This document shows, piece after piece, positions 23,491-35,256 of a stretch of 64,000 nt of DNA (position 1 is the stretch's first letter; each line of letters begins with the position of its first letter). The translations under genes were made by a program, and so were the position numbers. The stretch spans positions 70,867,410 through 70,931,409 of the forward strand of contig CM043960.1 of assembly GCA_014529385.2 (NCBI GenBank), written 5' to 3'. The DNA is from Adiantum capillus-veneris (taxonomy: Eukaryota; Streptophyta; Polypodiopsida; Polypodiales; Pteridaceae). The notes under the pieces are model-generated. The model did no database searches. It saw only the letters and a program-made list of their open reading frames with translations, and had not been told where the DNA came from.

Positions 23491-23819
23491 CCTACTCCTA
23501 GTTTCTCATGCAATGGGGTTGTGGAAAGTGTTCACAAACACTCGTTTTCTTGTGTTTTTTATGTTTTTCAGAGTCTTGATCTTAAGACTTGTCTCGTCTA
23601 CCAATCATTCTCCAAATCCTAATCTAAATCTACAATCCTACAGTCCTAAAGGTACTCAGCAAGTACGATTACTTCCAAGATACCTCTACACAGCAAAAGA
23701 CGACCATCTTAAGCTATGCGGTTTCTAAAAGAAAGTTTTGAACTCTAGATGAACCTAGAGGAAATTAAAGGACAACTACACAAGATGCTCGTGTTTTTTC
23801 CTAGTTTAGGTCTCTTTGA

Positions 23820-23837
23820 TCCCCGGCAGCGGTGCCA
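23820..23837 (-). other. Primer-binding site, tRNA-Asp-like
   Basis: The minus strand reads TGGCACCGCTGCCGGGGA starting two bases after the LTR end. It differs at two positions from the complement of the plant tRNA-Asp(GTC) 3' end as I know it, the primer typical of Tat/Athila-type elements. It fixes the 5' end of the element at the 24749 side. Confidence 0.85.
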
Positions 23838-23839
23838 AA

Positions 23840-24749
23840 TGTGGAACGCATGTCTAACCTCACCATCCTATCTTATTGTAGTATTAGCGAGAACCACGAT
23901 TAATTTGTCAAACCATGGGACGAAGCTGATTCGACTAGTGCATAGAGGCTACAAGAGGTTGTCAATCTCTCGGAAAACAACTAACAACTCGCATCTAACT
24001 CAAGCTACACTCAAGTGACTGAAATCACCAAAAGCCAATCGCTCATCGGCAAGAAAATCACATCCATTACAGCATCAAATGACATCCAAACGTAACGAAA
24101 CTTCTAGGAAAAGTTTATAAGACCTAAGCACACATGCCTATGGTCTCAAACCCCACTTTAGGTCAAGTTTCAAAATCGTGATTATTAACAACAGTGGATA
24201 TTTGACCTAGTCGTTTTCGACCCATAATGCATCTAAATGCTTAGCAATGATGCCCCAATACCCGCCTATGCTTAGTTTTCAATTTAAAAGTGTGAATTTC
24301 TAATTAGGCCGCGGGTCGGCGACGCCAAAAGCTACAAAATACTGTGAATGGCTTACGTCAATGCGTAGAGCTCTTACCTGCGGAATTGCAATGCAATAAA
24401 CGCATTTGCAATGTGAAAATTGGAGAGGGAGTAGGAAGCGCGAGAAGGAGAGAAGTGAGCGCCGTTAGCTCACGCTGTGTATTTCTTATCCAAAAACTTA
24501 TAAAAAACTTACAAAAATTGGCTTTTATACCTTAGCCAAGGTCTTTGAGTGGTCAAAACTAATAATCTCGAGTTCTACCAAAGCTGGGAATTGACTGGCT
24601 GATACAATCTGGAAGCTTGTAGCCCCCGCTCATGAACTACAAAGTTTACCAAGAAAATAGGAGTTACAATATTCCCAATTTATCAAAATAATAATTGTTT
24701 TACAAGGAGAACTCCGAAAAATGGTGTCCACGTTAGCTTGCTGCTAACA
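23840..24749 (-). mobile_element. 5' LTR of the Tat-like element
   Basis: 910 bp, reading TGTTAGCAGC to GCGTTCCACA on the minus strand. It contains TATAAAAG (plus 24532-24539) and a half palindrome (TGATTATTAAC, 24179-24189). It is followed on the plus strand by CAAAA, the right copy of the target duplication. Confidence 0.93.
24532..24539 (-). promoter_or_regulatory. TATA box of the 5' LTR promoter
   Basis: TATAAAAG on the minus strand, matching the box in the other LTR. Genomic element RNA would start about 30 bases downstream, near 24500. Confidence 0.6.
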
Positions 24750-24899
24750 CAAAAGTATTGTTTATGCCAAGTTAACTTAATGCTATATTTATGTTGTTAC
24801 CATCAATCAAGTTCACCCTCTATGCTCACAAAGTAATTTCATAAAATTACTATCTCTAATTTTTGCTACTCTCAAAGTTAATAGTCCATTTTCATTACA
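24750..24899. other. Flank between the Tat-like element and the LINE
   Basis: No gene seen. It begins with the target duplication CAAAA. Confidence 0.4.
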
Positions 24900-25359
24900 G
24901 GGGCAATATGGGTGGTGTAATGTATGAAGCGTGACCCACCGCATTTCTCCCAAGCCGTAATACATTGCTGTTGTAAAAAATATTCATTCACTTTGGGAGT
25001 CAATTGAAGCATCATATAGCAAGTGTAATGCATCCCATATTCCAAACCACTTCTTTATGTCTTGCATCTATCCCGTGCTCGAGATCTTGCTTTTATGCGT
25101 CTTTTGAACTTTTTTGCTTGCTTCCCATGCAATTGTAGGACGTCTTGACACATGTTTATCATGTACTCCACAACTCTTTCCATGTCCATAATCTCAATTG
25201 GAAGAGATCCTGACTCAAGAAGTAGGAGCATATATGGTGTTTGTGTCTTTACTTGGAGAAAGTTTGTAAGAAAATGCTTTTAGACATTCTCAAACTCTTT
25301 CCAAGAAGACTATGAGATGCTCCCACCCCACACTTGAACTCCATAAAGAAGAACCGGTG

Positions 25360-26404
25360 TCACCAATGCATCAGAAATGTGAACCCAACACTTGATGTTT
25401 CTCGCATTACACATGTTCTCTTTCCCGCTTCCAAATGACACATAGCACATTCATGCCACTTGTGATTGGAGGGAACTTCAAGGCCAAGGTACTTAAAGCT
25501 CTCAACAACTTCAAGTGTCTCATTGTTGTACACAATGCATGGCTTCTCCTTATGATTGGTTTTCACAAGTATAACCTTTATTTTGGATTCATTTACAATC
25601 GGCCCACTATGCAAGCAAAAGTTCTCAAGGACAACCATAAGCTTTTTTGCATCTTCTAAAGTGTGCTCTAGAAGCACTACATTATCCGCATACAACAAAA
25701 TCATGATTACCGTATTGAAAATAGTGACCTCTTTGATGCCTTCTTTTTGCATAAAGTCAAGTACCATTTGTTCCAATTGATCGATGCATAGACCAAAGAG
25801 AGTTGATGACAACAAACATCCTTCTCATAGATCTATTCGAGAAACCACAAGCATAAACTCACTTGGCACTTGGAGTTCTTCCATCTTTCTCCACAAATTT
25901 CTACGTGGAATCATATCAAATGCTTTCTTAAAGTCCACAAAACAGCAATACAATTGCTTGCCTTTCGATCGACTTTCCTCCATGAGAACACAAAGAGTGA
26001 CAAGATGATCAACGGTGCTATGGCATCGACAATTGTGCTTTTGTATGCTTGTCATTCTCTTCAGCCCAATCACTCATTTTCATCTGCATTATGCACCCAA
26101 ACAACTTTTCCTTTAGAGATCCAATCATTATAGTCCTGTAGTTGTTTACATTCTTTACATCCCCTCCTTTATGCAAAGGCTTGACCCAATTAGTACTCCA
26201 ATCATAAGGCATACAATGTTGAAGTGTACAGTTGAACATATCACACATCCACTCATGGGTAAAATCTCCCGTCCATTTGATCATCTCCGGATTGATACCT
26301 TGAAGATCTCCCGCTTTGCGAGTGGCCAACTTTTCAAGCCCGCCGCATATATACTCAATAGTAAAAAAAGAGGGCATACATGGGAGTGAACCATAAAATG
26401 GCAT
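25360..26404 (-). pseudogene. LINE ORF2: reverse transcriptase, decayed
   Basis: Segments read LATRKAGDLQGINPEMIKWT, NWVKPLHKGGDVKNVNNYRT, LYCCFVDFKKAFDMIPRRNL, MLSSTLFGLCIDQLEQMV and MILLYADNVVLLEHTLEDAK. These are RT motifs of non-LTR retrotransposons. The catalytic YADD is YADN here, whereas copy B keeps YADD. Frameshifts at about 26050 and 25820 separate the pieces. Confidence 0.85.
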
Positions 26405-26407
26405 TTT

Positions 26408-27743
26408 TTAAGAATTTTGTTGCTCATATAATTGCCTACAATGTGTGTACATATCGATAAGACTCAAGTTACCAAAATTCTCATGAACCCGCTTGCCCCT
26501 CAAGTTTCTCCAAAATCTTCCACATGCACGTGCCTTTTCTTTGACTTGGAAAACTTGTTGCTTTACTTCACATCTTCTTCTCTTCTTTTGAATCAATGCC
26601 TTGTATGTATGCAAATGACTTTGATAGTTGTCTTTGTTCATAGTTACATCAAGGTTTATCAAGGACTTTCGAGCATCTTGACATTCTTTATCAAACCACC
26701 TTTTGTGTGATCTATCTTTGTTGATACAATGGAGATGCTTTATGGAAAGCATTTTTCGACATAAAAATAAATAACTTTCTTGAAAGCTTCCCATTTAATT
26801 TCTAATGGTGTGTCATATTGAGGCTTTGTCATCCATAACTTTTGGTCAACCATTTCAATGTACATTGGTGCCCGTTTGAAATCCATACATAGTGATAACT
26901 TCTCTTCCCTTTGGCTGAGATTATCGTAGTCAATTGCTTCTCCACATGCAAGGTCAATACATAAGGTCCAATGGTTTGATTCCAGTGTCCATTGGCCAAA
27001 CATAAAACTCTTTATGCGATACACGATGGCTTCAGAGAGTAGCATATAGTCAATCATACTATCCCCATTATGTTTTCTACATGTAAATCCATTGGTTCCA
27101 CTCCAAAAAGATACACCATTGGTAATAAGCATACCCGTGATATTACACACGTGTAAAAGTAACTTTCCATAGTGGTCCAACTCTTTCACATCCATTGAAG
27201 TACAATCATACAAGTGAACTTCCTCCAACTCCCTTGAAATGTATGGCATATCAAATTGTTGAGTATCATGTTGTAATGTTTTTGTGTGAGAATTCATATT
27301 CCCAAATACAATAACATCACCTTCACCTTTGAAATAAGCAATTTCCTCTTCTAAATCAAAAAATGGCTAATCTCTATCCATGCAAGCATAAAAGGGGGAA
27401 TCATGATGAGGAATGTAGCAATCAGCTACAAAAATGGGTGCTCTTTTGGTGCCATAATTTTCAGACATACATAACATTTGTACCTGTAATCTTTCACAAT
27501 TGATATAAAATCTTTCAATCCTTTCTTAACCATACATGCTACCCCTCCACGCCCTCTTTGTTGCTTGAGATTCTTTGACCACATCAATGAATGTACATTG
27601 TAATCCTCCAAGACGTTAATACTTTGTGTATCATGCTCCCAAGTTTCAACAAGAAGTACAACATCGGCTTTGCTTGTTAGTTCATCAATGCCAACCCCCG
27701 CATTCCATGGGTATCCATTGCAATTCCAAAAGCATATTTTCAA
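26408..27743 (-). pseudogene. LINE ORF2: endonuclease and linker
   Basis: MKICFWNCNGYPWNAGVGID is the start of an APE-type endonuclease. ADVVLLVETWEHDTQSINVL carries the catalytic Glu, and DSMIDYMLLSEAIVYRIKSF then LESNHWTLCIDL supply the C-terminal motifs. In an active enzyme the latter is S-D-H, but here it is SNH, so an Asp is lost. The linker (26794-26408) is Lys/Arg-rich. A stop near 27420 and a shift near 27300 break the frame. Confidence 0.8.
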
Positions 27744-27922
27744 TTGTAACTCGGTCTCATAGGTCGCACATCCCTATTTGCTAAAGGGACTTACCTCCTC
27801 CTTGGGCACATTTTCTTCGTGAAAGATCTCCTTGTTTTTCTTATTCTTTTCCTCACGTGCCTTGCGATGCATATTTTGTTGCTTAATAGTGCGATGTTCA
27901 CATACAAAACATGTTGTGTCCC

Positions 27923-28720
27923 TCAAATAGATCCAACTATTATCAAGGATAATCTTCGTTTGGTCTTATCTGACATGGTGCATACAATTGGCCATTCTCC
28001 CAAGTGAGGAGCTCCTTGCTTACCCACTCTATGTGCTCTATAGACCATAACTCCAAACATGCCAAAGTGGGTTTTGAAGAAATCTTTGATAACAATGGAA
28101 AGAGAAGGAGGCATCTCTAACTTCTCTTCAAGAATTCCGTGAATAACAATGTTCTTGGAACGTTTCTCCCGTTCCTTCAACTCCTCCACATCCACATTCT
28201 CAACATTCTTTGTTTGAGCCATAGCTTGCATGAGGGAGGAATTAGGATCCACATTGCTACCACATACATCAGCACAAGACTTGTTTGTGCATACATTTTT
28301 CATGTCGTATACATCCCGGATCACGGTGTCAAATTTCTCCTGTTTCAATACATTGTCATACTCTACTTTGCTCATGTGCTCCTTCAAAGCATTCAAGTCC
28401 ACAAGAGAGAATTTACATTCCTTCACTTCCTCTTCAAGTTGTATCAAATGTGTTGTTTGCATCTCAAGTGTCCTCTTGAGATTCTCGTTCTCAACCACAA
28501 GAACCCTTAGCGTGCCATTCTGCATTGCAAGTGCCCGTAAGTCTTCACCTTGTTTGTTTACGATCTCTTGCAACGATACCAAGTACACCGTGATCATGGT
28601 TTTTGATGTCGTTGGTTGAGAGGTTTTGTTATCTCCACACTTAGGAGATTTTGGATTAATTTCTACAATGGTTGTGGACCTTGTTGAAGAAGAATAACCC
28701 TTGCGAGTGGAGGAAGACAT
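27923..28720 (-). pseudogene. LINE ORF1-like protein
   Basis: 265 codons from ATG 28720. A Ser/Thr-rich N-terminus leads to a long heptad-like helix (NENLKRTLEMQTTHLIQLEE, about residues 77-130), then KEREKRSKNIVIHGILEEKL and VMVYRAHRVGKQGAPHLGEW, which recall the RRM-like part of plant and animal LINE ORF1 proteins. Such proteins coat LINE RNA. The frame is open but ends before the usual C-terminus, and ORF2 is dead. Confidence 0.65.
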
Positions 28721-28946
28721 TGTATGTAATATAAGAGATGACAGTCAATTTTCTTAAACCTATTCACTTCAAAAATTCTTCTTAGAAATGCCTTCCATAA
28801 CTCTAAAAATTTATATCTTTACATCAATGCATAGAGGGTGTTTTACTCTTTGATTGAGGCTATAGATAACCCAAATTGGAGTTTGGATGAAGAAGTTATG
28901 ATCAAAAGAGTGAATTGTTGTCTACTAGGTCAAAAAATGGTTGCAC

Positions 28947-28947
<1 letters not shown>

Positions 28948-28997
<50 letters not shown>
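28948..28997. repeat. (AG)n microsatellite
   Basis: About 50 bp of pure AG, some 220 bp upstream of the LINE ORF1 start. A second short tract (29112-29129) follows. Confidence 0.97.
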
Positions 28998-28998
<1 letters not shown>

Positions 28999-29029
28999 AT
29001 CCTTGTCTTCTTAAGGCTACCATTTGTTA

Positions 29030-29690
29030 GGAAATAGGATGTAGCTAAGTAGACATTAGAGTATTTACTTAATGGAGAGAGATAATTTTCACACACGAGA
29101 GATTATAGAGTAGAGAGAGAGAGAGAGAGCACGATATACACGGTTCACCCAATGGGGGCTACATCCACGGAAAGTAGTCACTCAATGGCTTTAGTACTTC
29201 AAACTAGAAATAGGTAACAAAGGGATTATACACTTAATGGAACTCCCACCTTGCTTCACTCTCAACACCTCACACACACCTTGTTTCATCAACTTCACAA
29301 TGCATTTTGTGTGTAGAAGAGACCTCCTTTTATATGACAAAAGGGTTGCCCTCTTTCATGAGAGGTTATATGCCAAAAGGGCTTCCCTCTTTCATGAGAG
29401 GTAGTTGTGTGTAGCAACCCTTGTGTATACAAGTCTGAGTTGAATTCTCCCATGCGTCCATGTATGGCCGCTCTTGAGAAGACAAGCCGCCTAGAAATCG
29501 GCCACCGACCATTGAATTTGGCCACCGGCCAAAGACATCCCCGCATCCACCATTGATTACCGGCGCTGTTGGCCAATCGCTCACCCATTTTTGACCACTT
29601 TCCTTGATCGCCATCCGACCATAATATTCCAGTGACTTTTTTGTTTTTCGATGAGTGATTTTTATTGCGCACGATGGCTTCTTCTCATAA
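29030..29690 (-). mobile_element. Possible solo LTR of a Copia element
   Basis: The minus strand contains CCGTGGATGTAGCCCCCATT then GGGTGAACCGTGTATATC (about 29173-29135), a phrase common near the 3' end of plant Copia LTRs, and ATATAAAAGG (29330-29339) upstream of it as a TATA box. A 33-bp imperfect duplication with CCCTCTTTCATGAGAGGT lies at 29348-29402. No internal region flanks it, so a solo LTR is likely. Exact ends and target duplication are not resolved. Confidence 0.4.
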
Positions 29691-30386
29691 CGGGGGCCTT
29701 ACAAATGTGCGTTCTTGAGACTAACAGTTACAAGGGGTGAATCAAGCTCCATAATTAACACCATGAACCTCCCATAACATACTATGTTGTGCTCGACCAC
29801 ACAAGTAAGCAGACAGAGCTCCCTACCCTAGAGAGAGAGAGAGAGAGAGAGAGAGAAGGATGACATTCCAATTAGAAGAATCCTCAAAGGCTGCCATGCG
29901 TACAATTTTCCCATGTTTCTTGCATCGCCTGCCCAGTCTCCTCCATACGACTTGCCTTGTTTCACTTTCCTTCAAAAAGTATCGTTTCTAGATTCTATTT
30001 TTCGATGGAATTGACCAAACATTAGCTCTACTTCTTGTCTATTAAATGGAATCCTCTCTAGATTCTGGTGATCTGTTTATTACACCTCATGGAAAACTTA
30101 ACAAATCTATTCTTATCCAATAGGGATCGAACTCATCACCCTTTCTATCAGAATAGATGCTCAATGTGAACCACTGCACCCCACTGCTCGTGTCGACTTC
30201 CCTTTTCCCTGTATAGCCTTAAAAAGCTCCATTTGGTCTCTTGAGCCAGTTGTCTTGTATCGCCTTTCCCCACTACATCCTTGAAATACACCTCTTGCTA
30301 GCTATCGATAGCCCCTTGCCACTTCCTCGCAAGCCAGTTGTTAATAGCTGCTCACCACTCCCTATGTTTCTTGTCCCTTGCAATGG
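29691..30386. other. No recognisable gene; short (GA)n tract
   Basis: Contains a GA tract at 29830-29857 and otherwise no domain or repeat that I can name. Confidence 0.45.
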
Positions 30387-30620
30387 CCATCTGTCTCCCA
30401 CCCTTTGTTCTGCCTCATCACTGTTGGCTATACATATTTACCTTCCCTTCTAAAATAGCATCTAATGGAGACTTGACTCAAACAAATGCATCCAACTCAA
30501 ACAACTACCATCTTTCTCCCATCCTTTGTTCTACCTCATCACAATTGGCTATTGTTCTTTACCTTCTCTTCTGAAATACCATCTCCTGGAGATTCCACCC
30601 AAAAAAATGCATCAAAATTG
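30387..30620. repeat. 121-bp tandem duplication
   Basis: CCATCTGTCTCCCACCCTTT at 30387 recurs as CCATCTTTCTCCCATCCTTT at 30508, and the similarity continues through CCTCATCAC, TTGGCTAT, a CTTCT-rich stretch and AAATGCATC. The two units are diverged. Confidence 0.75.
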
Positions 30621-30639
30621 TTGCAACATACATATCTCC

Positions 30640-30684
30640 CATACTTTACATTTAAATAAGTAATAAAGTATAGAATACCCCGTG

Positions 30685-30715
<31 letters not shown>

Positions 30716-30729
30716 AGAGAGAGAGAGAG

Positions 30730-30766
<37 letters not shown>

Positions 30767-30818
30767 ATACTTTAAATTTAAATAAGTAATAAAGTATAGA
30801 ATACCTCGTGTTGAGAGA

Positions 30819-30888
<70 letters not shown>
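30640..30888. repeat. Duplicated unit of unique sequence plus microsatellite
   Basis: AAATAAGTAATAAAGTATAG then AATACC and CGTGTTG occurs at about 30652-30687 and again at 30778-30812. Each copy is followed by a purine tract. The first has about 29 G (30687-30715) then GA to 30765. The second has GA from 30813 to 30888 with one GGG. The whole unit, microsatellite included, was duplicated. Confidence 0.85.
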
Positions 30889-30891
<3 letters not shown>

Positions 30892-31077
30892 TTGAAGAAT
30901 CAAGGTGGTCTGCACATGGCAGCACTAGGGCGAGGGGCAGCCCCGAACTTCTCCTTCCCCACAGCCCTGCATACCTACCGTCAAACTCACTAATAGAGAG
31001 AGATAGAGCCCCTTTGCATTTTTCTTCCACTGACTAGTCTGAACCCACCCTAAGAGACACCACCTGTGGTGTCCATG

Positions 31078-31224
<147 letters not shown>

Positions 31225-31369
31225 GTGGACAGAGAGAATATGGAGTTGATTTGCCTCAATCTCAATTTCCAAATTTGAGGAACATGGAGGGACCCTAATC
31301 GTTACCATTACTTTGTTTTTTAGATTCTCTCCTCCCCTAAGTGACACTAAGGCCCTCACCATCGACTAA

Positions 31370-31653
31370 GGCTATGGTCATGCGAGGCTTAGTTATTAGT
31401 TATTTGAACAAATAACTAAGCCTCATTTTTTGTTACACACAAAAAGGAGCATTGAATGAATAACTATGCCCACCCTTTGTAACTATTCCAATTCCGGCAT
31501 AGTTGTGAAGTTCAAGGCTTAGTTGGGAGGATGAATGAATAACTAAGCCTTGTGTGACCATGCAAGAGGCTTACTTATTCATTTAATGCTCTGTCTGGGT
31601 ATAGTTGGCTAAGTTACCTATAATTGATAACTAAGCCATGCGTGACCATAGCC
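31370..31653. mobile_element. PIF/Harbinger-type (Tourist-like) MITE
   Basis: 284 bp bounded by inverted repeats: GGCTATGGTCATGCGAGGCT at the left and, in reverse complement, GGCTATGGTCACGCATGGCT at the right, extending into CTTAGTTAT on both sides. Flanks are TAA at 31367-31369 and 31654-31656, the 3-bp target duplication typical of Harbinger. Internal copies of the AACTAAGCC/GGCTTAGTT word give extra hairpins. No coding capacity. Sequence just outside both ends also shares CTCACCAT. Confidence 0.8.
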
Positions 31654-31656
31654 TAA

Positions 31657-32442
<786 letters not shown>

Positions 32443-32559
32443 ATTACCGTCTTTGGAGGTCAAATATGACCTATGGGACCAAAGTTACATGTGATGTAGT
32501 ATGTGTATGGCTAATGAGTGACTCTTGATGATCCAAAATTGTGGTCATGAGAGTCGCAA

Positions 32560-33733
32560 TGGAGAGCCCACACTGTGGCTAGGAGAGGAAAGTGTGTAGG
32601 CCTAAGTCCTGGCTGAAAATGTGAGAGAAGCAATTTCGGATGTGACCAAAAGCTGAGCACTCTAGTAGTGTGTGGTACTCAGACTCTTGAACTTGCAGTG
32701 CACATAGTGTGCACAGTTGATTTGACTCTTCTCCATTGCCCCAACGCCCTGTCTTGCATCGAAGGGAATGGGAGCTGAGCCGAATGAATGCGATAGAGCA
32801 CATTGCCAACAAGGGGATATGCTCAAGCATGTAAGTGTGAGTACGGTTTCCTCTTTTAGCGAAGAACATGGTTTTGTAGTTGGGGGCAATGTGGGTGGTA
32901 TAATGAAGCGTGACCCACCTCCCAAGCCATAATACATTGGCGTAGTAGAAAAGCTTCATTCACTTGGGAGTCAATTGAAGCATCATGTAGCAAGTGTAAT
33001 GCATCCTATCTCCCAAACCACTTCTTCATATCGTGCATCCATCCCACGCTCAAGATCTTGCTTTTATGCGTCTTTTGGACTTTTTTCCTTTCTTCCGGTG
33101 CAATTGTAGGAAGTCGATGTGAGGGGTTTTGACGCATCTTTCTCATGTACTCCACAACCCTTTCCATGCCCATAACCTCAATTGGAAGAGATCTTGACTC
33201 GAGAAGTAGGAGCATAAATGGTGTTTGTGACTTAACATGGAGAAAGTTTGTAAGAAAACGCTTTGGGACATTCTCAAACTCTTTACAAGTAGACCTTGAG
33301 ATGCTCCCGTCCCATACTTCAACTCCATAAAGAAGAACCGGTGTCACCAATGCATCAAAAAGGTACTTCTTGAGAAACCAGCTTTTGATGTTTCCCACAT
33401 TACACATGTTCTCAAAATACATAATATGCTCTCTTTCCCACTTCCAAATGACACATAGCACATTCATGCCATTTGTGATTGGACGGAACCTCAAGGCTAA
33501 GGTACTTAAATCTCTCAACAACTTCAAGTGTCTCATTGTTGTACACAATGCATGGCTTCTTCTTATGGTTCGTTTTCACAAGCATAACCTTTGTTTTGGA
33601 TTCATTCACAATCAGCCCACTATGCAAGAAAAAGTTCTCAAGGACAACCATAAGCTTTTGTGCATCTTCTAAAGTGTGTGCTAGAAGCACTACATCATCT
33701 GCATACAAAAAAAGCATGTTTACCGCATTACAA

Positions 33734-33735
<2 letters not shown>
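32560..33735 (-). mobile_element. 5'-truncated LINE (copy B)
   Basis: The minus strand begins inside RT with LFLYADDVVLLAHTLEDAQK (YADD intact) and continues SGLIVNESKTKVMLVKTNHK, FKYLSLEVPSNHKWHECAMC, then frames 33548-33006 and 32959-32579. The last has LCTLCALQVQESEYHTLLEC, a zf-RVT-like C-terminal zinc motif. Similarity to copy A is easy to follow over about 850 bp. The 5' edge is exactly a (GA)n tract at 33736. Frameshifts make it inactive. Confidence 0.85.
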
Positions 33736-33806
<71 letters not shown>

Positions 33807-33881
33807 ATGTTGCACACATTTGCAATGTGAAAACCTGTAGAAAACATCAATGAGGGAGAAAGATGTTGCATGGTCACCACG

Positions 33882-33943
<62 letters not shown>

Positions 33944-33946
33944 AGA
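33736..33946. repeat. Two (AG)n microsatellites flanking 80 bp
   Basis: AG 33736-33804 and 33884-33946. The first replaces the upstream part of the LINE RT reading. The intervening DNA and the sequence after the second tract share an ATCATGTTG/ACCATGTTG word. Confidence 0.95.
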
Positions 33947-34320
33947 CATCATGTTGTACGCGTGTCTGGAAAGATTGTTAGATGCCATCTTAGAGCCGAG
34001 TCTCTCGATCTAGGATGAATTATTTAGTGGTATCAAGCATTAAAAAGGAAAGTTGGATGGTCTCACACAATATTCGAAGGATGAGTCAAAAAGATATACT
34101 TACCAAATATAATAGAAAAGTGAGCATGCATGATTTGCAAAAAGGAGGGAAAGAATTATCATTGGTTAGCACTTTGAGGAAGCCCTTAGTACAAAGAAAT
34201 TTATGTGTATTTGCAGCCTTTCAAATTTGATGGAAGTTGTTTCCCTCATCTCACTAATTTCATTAAGGAAATGGGTGAACACTGCTTTACTAGGTGGTAT
34301 AAATCTTCCAGATCTCACTC
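33947..34320. other. No recognisable gene
   Basis: Short plus-strand frames (for example DILTKYNRKVSMHDLQKGGK, about 34108) look coding-like but match nothing I can name. Confidence 0.4.
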
Positions 34321-34325
34321 TCTCT

Positions 34326-34400
<75 letters not shown>

Positions 34401-34720
34401 TACACAAGCCACACACACCCTCCTCCATTGTGTGTTGTGCACACAAGTCATCTCCTTCTCCAAGCTTGAGAAGTGGAAAGACTACACCGGCAAGACCCTT
34501 GGTTATGGAATGCAAATCCAACCAAGAGTATTGCTCAAAGAAATGCTTATCAATCTCTCCATCTTCATTATCACTATGCTAAGCTATACTCTAAGAGTGA
34601 TTATATGTGAGGAGACTACTTCTTTCTCATATGTTATTTCTTCTTCCTCTTCCCTACCATCTCCTTGCTAGCTCTCTCTACCTTCGAAGGTGTTTGTGTC
34701 ACAAGTTGTTGATGTGTCAA
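34321..34720 (+). mobile_element. LTR family A fragment with (CT)n(CA)n
   Basis: A (TC)n(AC)n tract (34321-34395) leads into sequence nearly identical to 40980-41216 (ATCTCCTTCTCCAAGCTTGA; TTATCACTATGCTAAGCTAT) and then into the end seen at 6060-6103. The part of the LTR before the microsatellite is missing, so the tract marks the truncation point. Confidence 0.8.
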
Positions 34721-35167
34721 GCCATTGAAGAACAGAGCCAAGCTGCACATCTTGGCCGAGAAGCCTAAACCCTAAGAAGAAGAAGAAGTTTTACCGACTT
34801 ACAAAGTCTTGATGAATGGATAGTTTCCACTAACTATGGGGCCTTGTATGATGGGGCCCAAGTGACATAAAGGCATTAAAAATAAAGCAAAACACACTCA
34901 AAAGACTTTTCATAGAAAAATCCCAAAATTTTAGGAAAGTGTTTTTTTTTGGGTCAGTTTTTCATATTTGATGATTGAAGGAGTACGAGCAGAAGTGCGA
35001 CGCGAGAGAGAGTGCGAGAAGAAGAGCACGACGATATGGTGAACTTGCTCTACTGTAATGTGTAGAGCATAGTGAGTTCTTATTAGGTTTTTACAAAAGA
35101 ATATGTGTACATACCTGGCGGCCCGCCCACTTACCTGGGCGACCACATTGGGCTTTATACCCCAACA
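34721..35167 (-). mobile_element. Probable 3' LTR region of the Copia element
   Basis: The minus strand reads AAGTGGGAGGTTG (polypurine-like) and then TGTTGGGGTATAAAGCCCAA from 35167, a typical Copia LTR start after pol. The other end was not identified. It does not resemble the region upstream of the Copia gag. Confidence 0.5.
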
Positions 35168-35256
35168 ACCTCCCACTTAAAGTCCAATGTGGTACTTTAA
35201 GTGTGAGAGAAGCTACTATACAAGCTAATATACAAGAGATGTAGAGAAGTGATGTA

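Larger units (their letters stand above)
6358..24749 (-). mobile_element. Complete 18.4-kb Tat-like Ty3/gypsy retrotransposon
   Basis: Direct repeats at 6358-7248 and 23840-24749 begin TGTGG and end CTAACA on the plus strand, so each LTR reads TG...CA on the minus strand. The flanks 6353-6357 and 24750-24754 are both CAAAA, a perfect 5-bp target duplication. Reading the minus strand, the order is LTR, primer site, leader, gag, protease, RT, RNase H, two H2C2 modules, integrase, a second protease-like domain, a spacer array, a large extra ORF, polypurine tract and LTR. Many frameshifts, stops and an RT-RNase H deletion make it non-autonomous today. Over the first 180 bp the LTRs differ about once per 14 bases, so insertion is not recent. 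Confidence 0.93.
24900..28730 (-). mobile_element. Decayed LINE (copy A), ORF1 and ORF2
   Basis: On the minus strand an ORF1-like frame (28720-27923) is followed by an endonuclease (27743-26740), a linker and a reverse transcriptase (26404-25360). Homology to LINE copy B runs from about 25760 down to about 24900, where copy A ends by truncation. Multiple frameshifts make it inactive. I found no poly-A tail or target duplication. Confidence 0.88.
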
